Source: an uncultured Clostridia bacterium (GTDB lineage: Bacteria; Bacillota; Clostridia; Christensenellales; Borkfalkiaceae). From it: a stretch of 11,543 nucleotides of DNA. The stretch covers positions 1-11,543 of the forward strand of contig CAMOXE010000029.1 of assembly GCA_946628865.1 (NCBI GenBank), in the 5' to 3' direction. The translations under genes and the position numbers were made by a program. Positions 5,588 through 11,543 of the stretch are shown here, piece by piece. The first letter of the stretch is position 1. The number at the start of each line of letters is the position of its first letter. A model generated the notes under the pieces. The model ran no database searches. It was not told the origin of the DNA and worked only from the letters and a program-made list of their open reading frames with translations.

Positions 5588-7974
5588 TATCTTATAACTA
5601 CGCCGTAGCGGTGTTGCAAAGAGCCGAGAACGCGTTTTACTATTCCGTCTACGTCGTCGGGCGAAAGTTGCTTTTCGTCGTCGTAAAACTCCAGACCGAA
5701 AGCCATGCTCTTTTTGCCCGCGCCGACTTGAGCGCCCTCGTATACGTCGAAAAGTTCGGCGGATCGTATTACGCCCTTGCCCGCCGATATTATCGCGCCC
5801 TCTATCTCGCCGCAAGTAACGTCTTTCGGCGCGACGAGCGCCAAATCGCGTTTAACTATCTGATATTTAGGTAGCGGAGAGAATTTGAAAGTCGGTTTCT
5901 CAGCGCTTTCTATAGCGGAATAATTTATCTCGCCGACGTAAACCTTTTTGTCTATATCGAATTTTTCGGCGGTCTCGTAAGCCGCTTGACCGACGAAACC
6001 GATTTCGCTGTCGCCGAGCAGTATTTTAGCCGAAACCCCGGAATGGAGATAACTCTTCTCCGCCCGCTTTGAAAGGTCGAATTTCAAGCCGAAAAACTCC
6101 GCAACGCACTCCGCTACGCCTTTAGCCGTGAAGAAATCTTCGCCGTCGCCGAACAGTACGAAACAGAGTTTCTTCTCTTCTATCGGGAAACCATCGCCGC
6201 AAGGCGCAAAAGTATCCGCTATCTCGAACAGTCTGCCGTCGTAATTTCCGCGCTTTAAGTTCCTCGCCGCCGCGCTGAGTAGCGACGGAACGAGTGTTTC
6301 GCGCATAACTTCGTAGTTATCGCTTATCGGATTTTCTATAACTACGTTATTCCCCTCTTTCGCGCCCTCGGGAAGATTTAACGCGGCGACGTCTTTCTTT
6401 GAATAGAAAGAATACGTCATAGCCTCGCTTAGTCCCTGCGCAGCCAAAAACCTCTTTAACTTCATTTCGTCGGACTGCGCCGCGCTGTAGCCGCCGGGCG
6501 TTATCGCCGCGTCTTTTAAAAGCGTCGGGGTTATATGCTCGTAGCCGTACATTCTGATTATCTCTTCGGCAAGGTCGGGGTAACTCTCCACGTCCTCGCG
6601 GTACGGCGGCGCAACGGTCGTTATCTCGTCGCCGTTATATTCTACTTTAAACTCGAGTTTTTCGAGTATTTCGATTATTTTTTCCTTAGGCACTTCTATG
6701 CCGAGAACGCCGTTTATCGCGGAAAAAGTGGTCTTTACCGTCTTGTTTAACTGCGCTTGCCCCGCAGAAACGTCGATATGCGTAGACGTAACTTCGCCTG
6801 CGCCGAGTTCGCATACCAGATGCAACGCGCGTTTCATCGAAAGTTCGGTCGTATACTCGTCAACGCCCTTTTCAAAACGCTTTGACGAATCGCTGCTCTT
6901 TCCGAGCGTGCGCGAGGATTTACGGATATTGTCGCGCTTAAACTTCGCGCACTCGAAAAGTACGCCCGTGGTATCGTTTTCTATCTCGCTGTTTAACCCG
7001 CCCATTATTCCCGCGAGCGCAACGGGCTTTTCACCGTCGCAGATAACGAGATTTTCGGTCGATAGCGTAAGTTCTTTTTCGTCGAGCGTGGTTATCTTTT
7101 CGCCGCTTTTCGCCCTGCGCACGATTATGCTTTTGTCCGCAAGCGTTTTCATGTCGAACGCGTGCATGGGCTGACCCATTTCGAGCAGGACGTAGTTGGT
7201 AATATCCACGATATTGTTTATCGAATTCAGTCCGCAAAGCGCCAACCGCCTCGACATCCACTTCGGCGATTTTTCTATTCTGACGTTTTTGATAAGATGC
7301 GCGATATATCTCGGGCAAAGTTCTTTATCCTCTACTTTTACGGAGATTTCGCCGTCTCCCTCCGCGCCGGCGTTAAAGTCAAGCGCAGGGAGTTTTAAAG
7401 GCTTGCCGAGCGCGCACGCTATCTCGCGCGCTATACCGAACACGCTCTGGCAGTCGGGACGATTCGCAAGTACGGATATATCGAAAACGTAATCTTTAAG
7501 TCCGAGCAGATCTCTGTCCTCTTCGCCGAGCGGAAAATCGTCTTTAAACACGAGAACGCCGTCGCCCGACGCTCCGTCGTAAAAATTGTCGTCTATCCCT
7601 ATTTCTTCGCCGCCGCAGAACATTCCGTAAGACTTCTCTCCACGGAGTTCGCCGCTCGTTATTCTGTCGCCCGTGGCGAGCGTCGCTCCGTCTACAGCAA
7701 CCGGCACTATATCGCCGACGTTTACGTTTTTCGCGTTAGTGATTATCTGCAAAATTCCGTATTTACCCGCGTCGACGCGGCAAATCCTTAACCGCTCGGC
7801 GTTCGGGTGCTGAGTTATTTCGAGTATCTTACACGTTACAACTTTGTCGATCTTATCCCCGTAACGAATTACTTCTTCGACCTCGAATCCGCAACCGAAC
7901 AGTTTTTTCTCGAGTTCTTCCGGGGTAACGTCTATATCTACAAAATCTTTAAGCCAACTAAGAGGCGCCAACAT
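5587..7974 (-). CDS. pheT: Phenylalanine-tRNA ligase beta subunit
   Basis: At 795 residues this is a full-length bacterial PheT. The order is an N-terminal segment (LSWLKDFVDID), an EMAP-type tRNA-binding domain (about 40-150, HPNAERLRICRVDAG), the B3/B4 editing region (about 215-390, with GQPMHAFD near 267-274 and KSSDSSKRFEKGVD near 359-372), B5 (about 410-480, PPYREDVESYPDLAEEIIR), a catalytic-like core (about 490-690) and the C-terminal anticodon-binding FDX-ACB domain (about 698-795, SPLPKYQIVKRDLALV). PheT pairs with PheS as a heterotetramer that charges tRNA(Phe) and clears mischarged tyrosine. The ATG is supported by AGGAGAG about 7 nt upstream. The 70 bp between pheS and pheT holds no convincing terminator or promoter. 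The stop overlaps the next start by one base. Confidence 0.97.
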   Translation of the reverse strand: MLAPLSWLKDFVDIDVTPEELEKKLFGCGFEVEEVIRYGDKIDKVVTCKILEITQHPNAERLRICRVDAGKYGILQIITNAKNVNVGDIVPVAVDGATLATGDRITSGELRGEKSYGMFCGGEEIGIDDNFYDGASGDGVLVFKDDFPLGEEDRDLLGLKDYVFDISVLANRPDCQSVFGIAREIACALGKPLKLPALDFNAGAEGDGEISVKVEDKELCPRYIAHLIKNVRIEKSPKWMSRRLALCGLNSINNIVDITNYVLLEMGQPMHAFDMKTLADKSIIVRRAKSGEKITTLDEKELTLSTENLVICDGEKPVALAGIMGGLNSEIENDTTGVLFECAKFKRDNIRKSSRTLGKSSDSSKRFEKGVDEYTTELSMKRALHLVCELGAGEVTSTHIDVSAGQAQLNKTVKTTFSAINGVLGIEVPKEKIIEILEKLEFKVEYNGDEITTVAPPYREDVESYPDLAEEIIRMYGYEHITPTLLKDAAITPGGYSAAQSDEMKLKRFLAAQGLSEAMTYSFYSKKDVAALNLPEGAKEGNNVVIENPISDNYEVMRETLVPSLLSAAARNLKRGNYDGRLFEIADTFAPCGDGFPIEEKKLCFVLFGDGEDFFTAKGVAECVAEFFGLKFDLSKRAEKSYLHSGVSAKILLGDSEIGFVGQAAYETAEKFDIDKKVYVGEINYSAIESAEKPTFKFSPLPKYQIVKRDLALVAPKDVTCGEIEGAIISAGKGVIRSAELFDVYEGAQVGAGKKSMAFGLEFYDDEKQLSPDDVDGIVKRVLGSLQHRYGVVIR

Positions 7975-8044
7975 TTTATCTCTCTCCTGAAAAATATAAA
8001 TATTTTGAAAATCTAAGCCTTGTCAGACCGCAGTATAACGAAAT

Positions 8045-9073
8045 TTATAAAATCTTAAACTGTTTCAAGGCTCTTACGTCGCCTTCATATAGAATATGGA
8101 TATTGTTTATTCCGTATTTCAGCATCGCAATTCTGTCAAGCCCGAAACCGAAAGCAAAACCGGTGTATTCGTCGGGGTCGAGTCCGCAGTTTTCGATGAC
8201 TTTTCTGTTGACGATTCCGCCGCCGAGTATCTCTATCCAACCTGTGCCTTTACAGAGTTTACAGCCCTTCCCGCCGCACTCGAAACAACTCACGTCAACT
8301 TCTACCGACGGCTCGGTAAACGGGAAAAACGAAGGGCGAAACCTCGTCTTTACGTTAGACGAGAACATTTTTTTTACGAGGACGTCGAGCATCCCTTGAA
8401 GATCGCAAAGCGAAACTTTTTTGTCGATTGCAAGCCCTTCCATCTGGTGGAACATCGGCGAATGCGTCGCGTCGTCGTCCGCGCGGTACACTCTTCCGGG
8501 GACTATGACCTTAAACGGCGGTTTAAGCGTTTTAAGCGCGTGTATCTGTCCCGGCGAAGTGTGCGTTCTGAGCATTAAATCATCACTTATATAAAACGTA
8601 TCCTGCTTATCCCTCGCTGGGTGTTCTTTCGGCGTATTGAGCGCGGTAAAATTATGGAAATCGTCCTCTATCTCGCGCGTTTCCATTACCATAAAGCCCA
8701 TACCAGAGAATATCTCCACGAGTTCGTTCTTTATTACGGTTACGGGGTGCAGACTGCCCTCTTCGCGTTTTTTCGCGGGCATTGTTATATCGATCGTCTC
8801 CGCTTCGTAGCGCGCACGCCGTTCTATCTCCGCAATAGCCTTTTCCTTTTCGGCAATGACCTCGGTAGCCCAGTCTTTAAGCCCGTTTATCATCTGACCG
8901 AGTTTCGGTCTTTCGTCTTTGTCCGCTTTGCCGAGTTCTTTCATAAGCGAGGGAATCTCGCTCATCTTGCCTATAAGATAGTTTACCTTAAGTTCGTACA
9001 GTTCTTTGCCCGTCTTTATCTCCTGTAAAGATTTCTCGATGTTCTCTTTAATGCGGGCGATCTTGTCTTTCAT
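8045..9073 (-). CDS. pheS: Phenylalanine-tRNA ligase alpha subunit
   Basis: The 342-residue protein has the class II synthetase layout. An N-terminal coiled-coil arm (about 1-90) contacts tRNA. The catalytic domain includes HPARDKQDTFYI (151-162), LRTHTSPGQIHAL (168-180), PGRVYRADDDATHSPMFHQ (192-210) and motif 3, GFGLDRIAML (309-318). It activates phenylalanine with ATP and, with PheT, forms Phe-tRNA(Phe). Ala307 in GFAFG matches the specificity-determining alanine of E. coli PheS. An insertion absent from E. coli PheS carries four cysteines, C263-x2-C266 and C271-x2-C274, resembling a small zinc knuckle. The ATG is preceded by GGAGA about 8 nt away and by a near-consensus promoter. It is the first gene of the six-gene run. 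Confidence 0.97.
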   Translation of the reverse strand: MKDKIARIKENIEKSLQEIKTGKELYELKVNYLIGKMSEIPSLMKELGKADKDERPKLGQMINGLKDWATEVIAEKEKAIAEIERRARYEAETIDITMPAKKREEGSLHPVTVIKNELVEIFSGMGFMVMETREIEDDFHNFTALNTPKEHPARDKQDTFYISDDLMLRTHTSPGQIHALKTLKPPFKVIVPGRVYRADDDATHSPMFHQMEGLAIDKKVSLCDLQGMLDVLVKKMFSSNVKTRFRPSFFPFTEPSVEVDVSCFECGGKGCKLCKGTGWIEILGGGIVNRKVIENCGLDPDEYTGFAFGFGLDRIAMLKYGINNIHILYEGDVRALKQFKIL

Positions 9074-9096
9074 AGCGTCGTCTCCAAAACTATAAT

Positions 9097-9123
9097 ATAA
9101 GTATTATACTTATGTAAGTATAA
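9097..9123. promoter_or_regulatory. Alternating inverted repeats over the pheS -10 box (candidate operator or 5'-end hairpin)
   Basis: Three copies of the half-site TAAGTAT(A) alternate in direction: ATAAGTAT (9097-9104), TATACTTA (9105-9112) and TAAGTATA (9115-9122). Neighbouring copies form perfect inverted repeats of 8 bp (1-nt spacer) and 9 bp (TTATACTTA/TAAGTATAA, 2-nt spacer). The right-hand copy contains the -10 hexamer of the pheS promoter, a position where a bound protein would block transcription. Alternatively, the first repeat falls at the expected 5' end of the transcript and could fold into a 7-bp mRNA-stabilising hairpin with a UAA loop. The sequence is AT-rich, so chance symmetry is possible. 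Confidence 0.45.
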
Positions 9124-9145
9124 CAAACCGTGCCGAAAATGTCAA
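9117..9145 (-). promoter_or_regulatory. Promoter of the pheS-pheT-...-folA run (sigma-A type)
   Basis: On the minus strand a perfect -35 TTGACA (9145-9140), a 17-bp spacer and -10 TATACT (9122-9117) stand before pheS. The predicted start of transcription is near 9110, leaving a leader of about 37 nt. A further TATAAT (9108-9103) lies downstream but has no recognisable -35. An 8-bp palindrome, CGTATACG (9151-9158), lies just upstream of the -35. The leader is too short for a T-box riboswitch or a leader-peptide attenuator. Confidence 0.85.
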
Positions 9146-9172
9146 ATACTCGTATACGTTTTTGAAAATTTT

Positions 9173-9862
9173 TCATATTCTCGGATTCGCTTTCAATAAA
9201 TTCAGAATTTCCTCGTTTCTCTTTAGCGCCTGCTTATCGTCGTAGTAGGCGTTAATCGACTTATAGACCACTTTTTCGCTCGTTATCTCCACAATTCCGC
9301 AGCGCGCGACGTCGGGAGAGAGAAAGTTTCCGCAAGTCCCGAAATTTATGAAATACCTCTCGCCGATATGGTGGAAAGAGCCTGTGTGTTCGTGCCCGAA
9401 CAGCACCACGTCGCCGCCGACGCCACGGAAAATTTCGGTTATCTCCGCGTCCGTCGGCAATAATTTGGGTATTTTGAACCAGCCGTTTTCGGATTTGGGG
9501 TAGTGCATGCAAACGACCGACTTTCCTTCCGCTTTAAACGAAACGGTTTCGGGCATATTCCTTAAAAACGCTTTGGACGCGGAAGAGAGAACCCGACAGT
9601 GCCAGGAGATTATTTTATCCCTTATATCCCCCTTTCTGTAAGGCGATACGCCGTCGGACGCAAAAAGATCGTGATTACCTTTTACGAAAACCGCGTTTTT
9701 AATCTTTCGCGCCTCGACTACCGTCTCTTCGGGGTACGCGCCCACGCCTACGAGGTCGCCTAAAAACACCCACTTATCCGGCGAGTAGTTATTAAGTTCG
9801 GATATTGCCGACTTTAATGCAAACACGTTGGAATGCACGTCGGAAATTACTGCGATTACCAT
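9173..9862 (-). CDS. Calcineurin-like metallophosphoesterase
   Basis: This 229-residue cytoplasmic protein has the complete two-metal site of the calcineurin-like phosphoesterase superfamily: DVH (Asp8, His10), GD (Asp36), GNHD (Asn63, His64), His120 in VVCMHYP and GHEHT (His157, His159). NFGTCGN (173-179) occupies the position of the usual NPGS loop. Family members hydrolyse phosphodiesters or phosphomonoesters, and the subgroup resembles YfcE-like or PrpE/ApaH-like predicted phosphatases. The substrate cannot be read from the sequence. The ATG at 9862 gives the canonical N-terminus (MVIAVISDVHSN), and no upstream alternative fits. There is no Shine-Dalgarno, and the -10 box ends only 7 bp before the ATG, implying leaderless translation. 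The pheS promoter lies in the 99 bp downstream. No clear terminator separates the two, so some readthrough into the pheS run is possible. Confidence 0.9.
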   Translation of the reverse strand: MVIAVISDVHSNVFALKSAISELNNYSPDKWVFLGDLVGVGAYPEETVVEARKIKNAVFVKGNHDLFASDGVSPYRKGDIRDKIISWHCRVLSSASKAFLRNMPETVSFKAEGKSVVCMHYPKSENGWFKIPKLLPTDAEITEIFRGVGGDVVLFGHEHTGSFHHIGERYFINFGTCGNFLSPDVARCGIVEITSEKVVYKSINAYYDDKQALKRNEEILNLLKANPRI

Positions 9863-9869
9863 TTTTTAA

Positions 9870-9898
9870 ATTATAGCATATGCCGAATTTTTTTTCAA
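9870..9898 (-). promoter_or_regulatory. Promoter of the metallophosphoesterase gene, probably giving a leaderless mRNA
   Basis: On the minus strand -35 TTGAAA (9898-9893), a 17-bp spacer and a perfect -10 TATAAT (9875-9870) precede the gene. Only seven bases (TTAAAAA) separate the -10 from the ATG at 9862. Transcription starting at the usual distance would begin at or within a base or two of the ATG, leaving no room for a ribosome site. Confidence 0.8.
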
Positions 9899-9954
9899 GT
9901 AAATGATTTATACAAAAAAATAATCGAAAAAATCTTTTTGGTATTTCAGTTTTA

Positions 9955-9983
9955 TTGACAAAATTTTCAAGAAGTGTTAAAAT
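9955..9983 (+). promoter_or_regulatory. Promoter of the LRR lipoprotein gene (extended -10)
   Basis: A perfect -35 TTGACA (9955-9960), a 17-bp spacer and -10 TAAAAT (9978-9983) stand on the plus strand. TG at 9975-9976, one base before the -10, gives an extended -10 element. Transcription should start near 9990, leaving a leader of about 63 nt. The region 9863-10052 is a divergent intergenic stretch holding this promoter and that of the metallophosphoesterase, about 57 bp apart between their -35 boxes. Confidence 0.85.
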
Positions 9984-10004
9984 TTTATAGACTGTAATAT
10001 TTTA

Positions 10005-10040
10005 TAGGTTAAATTCTCGCTTTTTAGGCGAATTTACCTA
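10005..10040 (+). promoter_or_regulatory. Bulged leader hairpin next to the LRR gene ribosome site
   Basis: In the predicted leader, TAGGT (10005-10009) pairs with ACCTA (10036-10040), AAATT (10011-10015) with AATTT (10031-10035), and CGC (10018-10020) with GCG (10028-10030). This leaves a bulged T, a 2-nt bulge and a 7-nt loop (TTTTTAG). The stem ends exactly where the ribosome site AGGAGAG (10041-10047) begins. No T-run follows it, so it is not a terminator. It may affect mRNA stability or ribosome access. Confidence 0.5.
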
Positions 10041-10052
10041 AGGAGAGTTGAA

Positions 10053-11372
10053 ATGAAAAAATTACTCAGCGTTATTTTTGCCGTATGCCTTGCGGTATGC
10101 TCCGTCATGGTCATAGCGGCTTGCGGAGAAAACGGAGCGGATACCCAAGCGGGCGCGCCGATAACTTTCTCTTATTCGATAGTAAAAGACGGCGACGAAA
10201 CCTATTATTCGCTTAAAAACGTAACCGTTTCGGACAAAGCGCAAGCGCTCATCGCCAAAAAAGACTTTGCGGGGCTTGCGGACTTATTCAATACCGACGC
10301 GGGCGAATATAAAGCGCCTGCCGTAAAATATACCAAGGACACAGTAACAACGCTCGTTATACCCGAAGAATACAACAAAATCGCGGTCAAGGCAATTTCT
10401 CAAGACGCGGTTTCGGGACTTACGTTCGTCAAAAAAATAGTAGTCGGCAACAATATAACCAAAATGAGCGAGGGCGCGTTCTCTTCGCTTACCGCGCTTG
10501 AAGAAATAGAACTTCCGTTCGTCGGCGGCGAGAAAAACGCGAAGAACGAAAAGAAACTTTTCGGCTATATCTTCGGCACGACCTCGGGCGACGGGCTTAC
10601 CGCTTGCGAGCAAAAGTATAACGGCGGAGACAGCGGAAACACGAAAACCTATTATCTCCCCTCGGCTTTGAAAACCGTTACCGTAAGAGGCGGCAACGAG
10701 AAAAAGGACGAAACGCTTAAATTCAAAATCGAAGAAAAAGACGGCGAAATAAAATACGTTTACGAGGGCGAGGACGGTTACGACGAGTTGGACGCGGTTG
10801 AAAACACCGCTACGGAAAACGCCGACGTTTACTCGGTTGCTCCGTATTCCTTCTACAACTGCACGACGCTTGAAACAATCAACTTGAGCGGCGTTGAAGA
10901 AATAGAAAAATACACTTTCTACGGCTGCACGGGCATAAAAAACCTCACTTTCGGCGACGACGTAAAGACCATAGGCGCGCACGCGTATGAGAACTGCACT
11001 TCGCTTAAATCCGTAGACTTCAACAACGTCGAAAAAATAGGCGAAAGCGCGTTCGCGGGCTGCACCGCTCTCGGCGAAAAATATCTCGACGGCGCAAACA
11101 AAATCGTCTTTACAGATATTGAAATAGGTAATTCCGCGTTCTCGGGCTGTACGGCGATTAAGGACGTAGAATTTAACGGCGAGTGCAAAATAGGCGAAAG
11201 GGCGTTTAAGGGCTGCACGGCGATAGAAACCGTTGACTTTACAAATGTAACTTCGGTCGGAGATTACGCGTTCTACGGCTGCACCAACCTCGCGAGCATC
11301 ACGAATTACGACGGCTCGATATCGGACAATCATATATTTGAAGAAACCGAGTACGTTAAACACTTGAAATAA
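10053..11372 (+). CDS. BspA-like leucine-rich-repeat (LRR_5) lipoprotein
   Basis: The 439-residue protein begins with a lipoprotein signal (MKKLLSVIFAV...) ending in the lipobox IAAC, so Cys24 is the probable lipid anchor. A non-repeat N-terminal part (about 35-115) leads to a first LRR-like unit (IVVGNNITKMSEGAFSSL, ending at 146). An insert (about 155-258) contains LFGYIFGTT, TYYLPSALKTVTVRGG and a strongly charged stretch (216-250). The main array then follows: seven copies of the [AYH][FSY]xxC signature, with cysteines at 270, 292, 315, 337, 366, 388 and 410, about 22-23 residues apart except one longer unit of 29. This is the BspA-type LRR_5 fold, found on surface proteins that contact host, matrix or other bacteria; the ligand is unknown. 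The ATG is preceded by AGGAGAG at good spacing. The gene is monocistronic, between its own promoter and terminator. Confidence 0.9.
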   Translation: MKKLLSVIFAVCLAVCSVMVIAACGENGADTQAGAPITFSYSIVKDGDETYYSLKNVTVSDKAQALIAKKDFAGLADLFNTDAGEYKAPAVKYTKDTVTTLVIPEEYNKIAVKAISQDAVSGLTFVKKIVVGNNITKMSEGAFSSLTALEEIELPFVGGEKNAKNEKKLFGYIFGTTSGDGLTACEQKYNGGDSGNTKTYYLPSALKTVTVRGGNEKKDETLKFKIEEKDGEIKYVYEGEDGYDELDAVENTATENADVYSVAPYSFYNCTTLETINLSGVEEIEKYTFYGCTGIKNLTFGDDVKTIGAHAYENCTSLKSVDFNNVEKIGESAFAGCTALGEKYLDGANKIVFTDIEIGNSAFSGCTAIKDVEFNGECKIGERAFKGCTAIETVDFTNVTSVGDYAFYGCTNLASITNYDGSISDNHIFEETEYVKHLK

Positions 11373-11390
11373 TAGCGTAATAAGCGCTAT
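11372..11390 (+). other. Small hairpin at the LRR gene stop codon
   Basis: ATAGCG (11372-11377) and CGCTAT (11385-11390) form a 6-bp stem with a 7-nt loop, beginning at the last base of the TAA stop. It sits four bases before the main terminator and may help protect the 3' end or halt readthrough. It has no T-run of its own. Confidence 0.4.
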
Positions 11391-11394
11391 ATGA

Positions 11395-11429
11395 AAGGCG
11401 GCTGTCGCATTGATTGCGACAGCCGCTTT
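11395..11429 (+). terminator. Strong intrinsic terminator of the LRR gene
   Basis: A 15-bp stem, with one G-U pair, joins 11395-11409 to 11415-11429 around a 5-nt loop (TTGAT). The core GCGGCTGTCGCA is fully paired. A T-rich tail (TTTAGTTTGTTG) follows on the plus strand. On the minus strand the tail is poorer (CTTTCATAT), but the hairpin could still help end a converging transcript. Confidence 0.9.
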
Positions 11430-11543
11430 AGTTTGTTGTTTCTTTACCAGCCGAGAATAATACGAACCCGCTTCTGACGGCATATTTTGCGTTCTTTTCG
11501 GCGAGTTCTCGCGCAATGAATTGATATTCTATTGCACTCACAC
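11428..11543 (-). CDS. Possible C-terminal end of an unidentified gene (start outside window)
   Basis: Reading leftward from the window edge, one minus-strand frame is open for 37 codons and ends with TAA at 11430-11428. It reads YQFIARELAEKN, then AKYAVRSGFVLFSAG, then KETTN. The other two minus frames do not compete: one has two stop codons at the edge, and the other is cysteine/arginine-rich and stops at TAA. Residue composition and codons (GCG, GAA, CTC, GTC) resemble the neighbouring genes. The stop falls on the base of the terminator hairpin, a common arrangement for converging genes. I do not recognise the protein, and 37 codons is short enough for a chance frame. An alternative is that the GTG at 11541 is a start, but no ribosome site can be judged at the edge. 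Confidence 0.4.
   Translation of the reverse strand, partial: VSAIEYQFIARELAEKNAKYAVRSGFVLFSAGKETTN

Noticed and set aside
5588..5815. N-terminal extension of the DUF896 protein
   Set aside because: The extra residues are arginine-rich out-of-frame sequence inside the pheT FDX-ACB region. The DUF896 family starts at MDIERIN.
7975..8044. Internal promoter between pheS and pheT (CTGACA with downstream AT-rich boxes)
   Set aside because: No -10-like hexamer of good quality lies 16-18 bp from CTGACA, and the AT-rich stretch there makes chance matches likely.
9074..9172. T-box riboswitch upstream of pheS
   Set aside because: The intergenic region is 99 bp and the predicted leader about 37 nt. 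No specifier stem, conserved T-box antiterminator bulge or terminator is visible.
9160..9175. Inverted repeat TGAAAAATTTTCA at the metallophosphoesterase stop codon as a terminator
   Set aside because: The stem is only A-T pairs apart from one G-C and has no loop room. It is too weak to call a terminator.
10860..11290. Recent tandem DNA repeats in the LRR array
   Set aside because: The units match at the protein level, but the nucleotide copies differ substantially and vary in length. This is an old protein repeat, not a DNA repeat array or CRISPR.
10284..11516. A 410-codon open frame on the minus strand opposite the LRR gene
   Set aside because: It is antisense to a well-supported lipoprotein with its own promoter and terminator. 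The translation is rich in Phe, Tyr, Val and Arg with no domain, and it arises from the regular codon pattern of the repeats.

Overview
The window reads as ordinary chromosomal DNA from an uncultured-type anaerobic member of the Firmicutes (Clostridia). This is inferred from a DnaD-family protein next to a DnaC/DnaI-type helicase loader, a DUF896 (YnzC-like) small protein, good AGGAG/GGAGG ribosome sites, TTGACA/TATAAT-type promoters, and a BspA-type leucine-rich-repeat lipoprotein of the sort abundant in gut Clostridia. Codons rich in CG dinucleotides (GCG, TCG, CGA, GAC, TAC) are used evenly across the window. I see no transposase, integrase, phage gene, CRISPR array, tRNA or rRNA.

Layout, left to right. 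(1) Plus strand, 1-1612: the 3' part of a DnaD-domain replication protein and a complete helicase-loader ATPase, whose ribosome site overlaps the upstream stop codon. A bidirectional hairpin terminator at 1674-1709 separates them from the converging gene. (2) Minus strand, 1725-3167: a secreted lipoprotein with a trypsin/HtrA-like serine protease domain. (3) Minus strand, 9073 down to 3287: a tightly packed six-gene run, pheS-pheT-DUF896-SDR-thyA-folA. Its gaps are 70, -1, 13, 15 and -4 bp. It has a near-consensus promoter upstream of pheS and a weak terminator hairpin overlapping the folA stop codon. (4) Minus strand, 9173-9862: a calcineurin-like metallophosphoesterase whose promoter lies so close to the ATG that the mRNA is probably leaderless. 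(5) Plus strand, 10053-11372: a BspA-like LRR lipoprotein with its own extended -10 promoter, a leader hairpin and a strong terminator. (6) Minus strand, 11428 to the window end: possibly the last 37 codons of a gene lying beyond the window.

Functionally, the six-gene run joins charging of tRNA(Phe) with the dTMP/folate cycle: ThyA makes dTMP and dihydrofolate, and FolA regenerates tetrahydrofolate. The two plus-strand genes at the left act in replicative helicase loading. The two lipoproteins are cell-surface proteins.

I did not find a convincing new multi-gene system. The observations most worth a second look are regulatory: a predicted leaderless metallophosphoesterase mRNA; alternating inverted repeats over the pheS -10 box together with a leader too short for a T-box; and a bulged hairpin abutting the ribosome site of the LRR gene. 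A dihydrofolate reductase with substitutions at two normally conserved ligand-contact positions is also notable.
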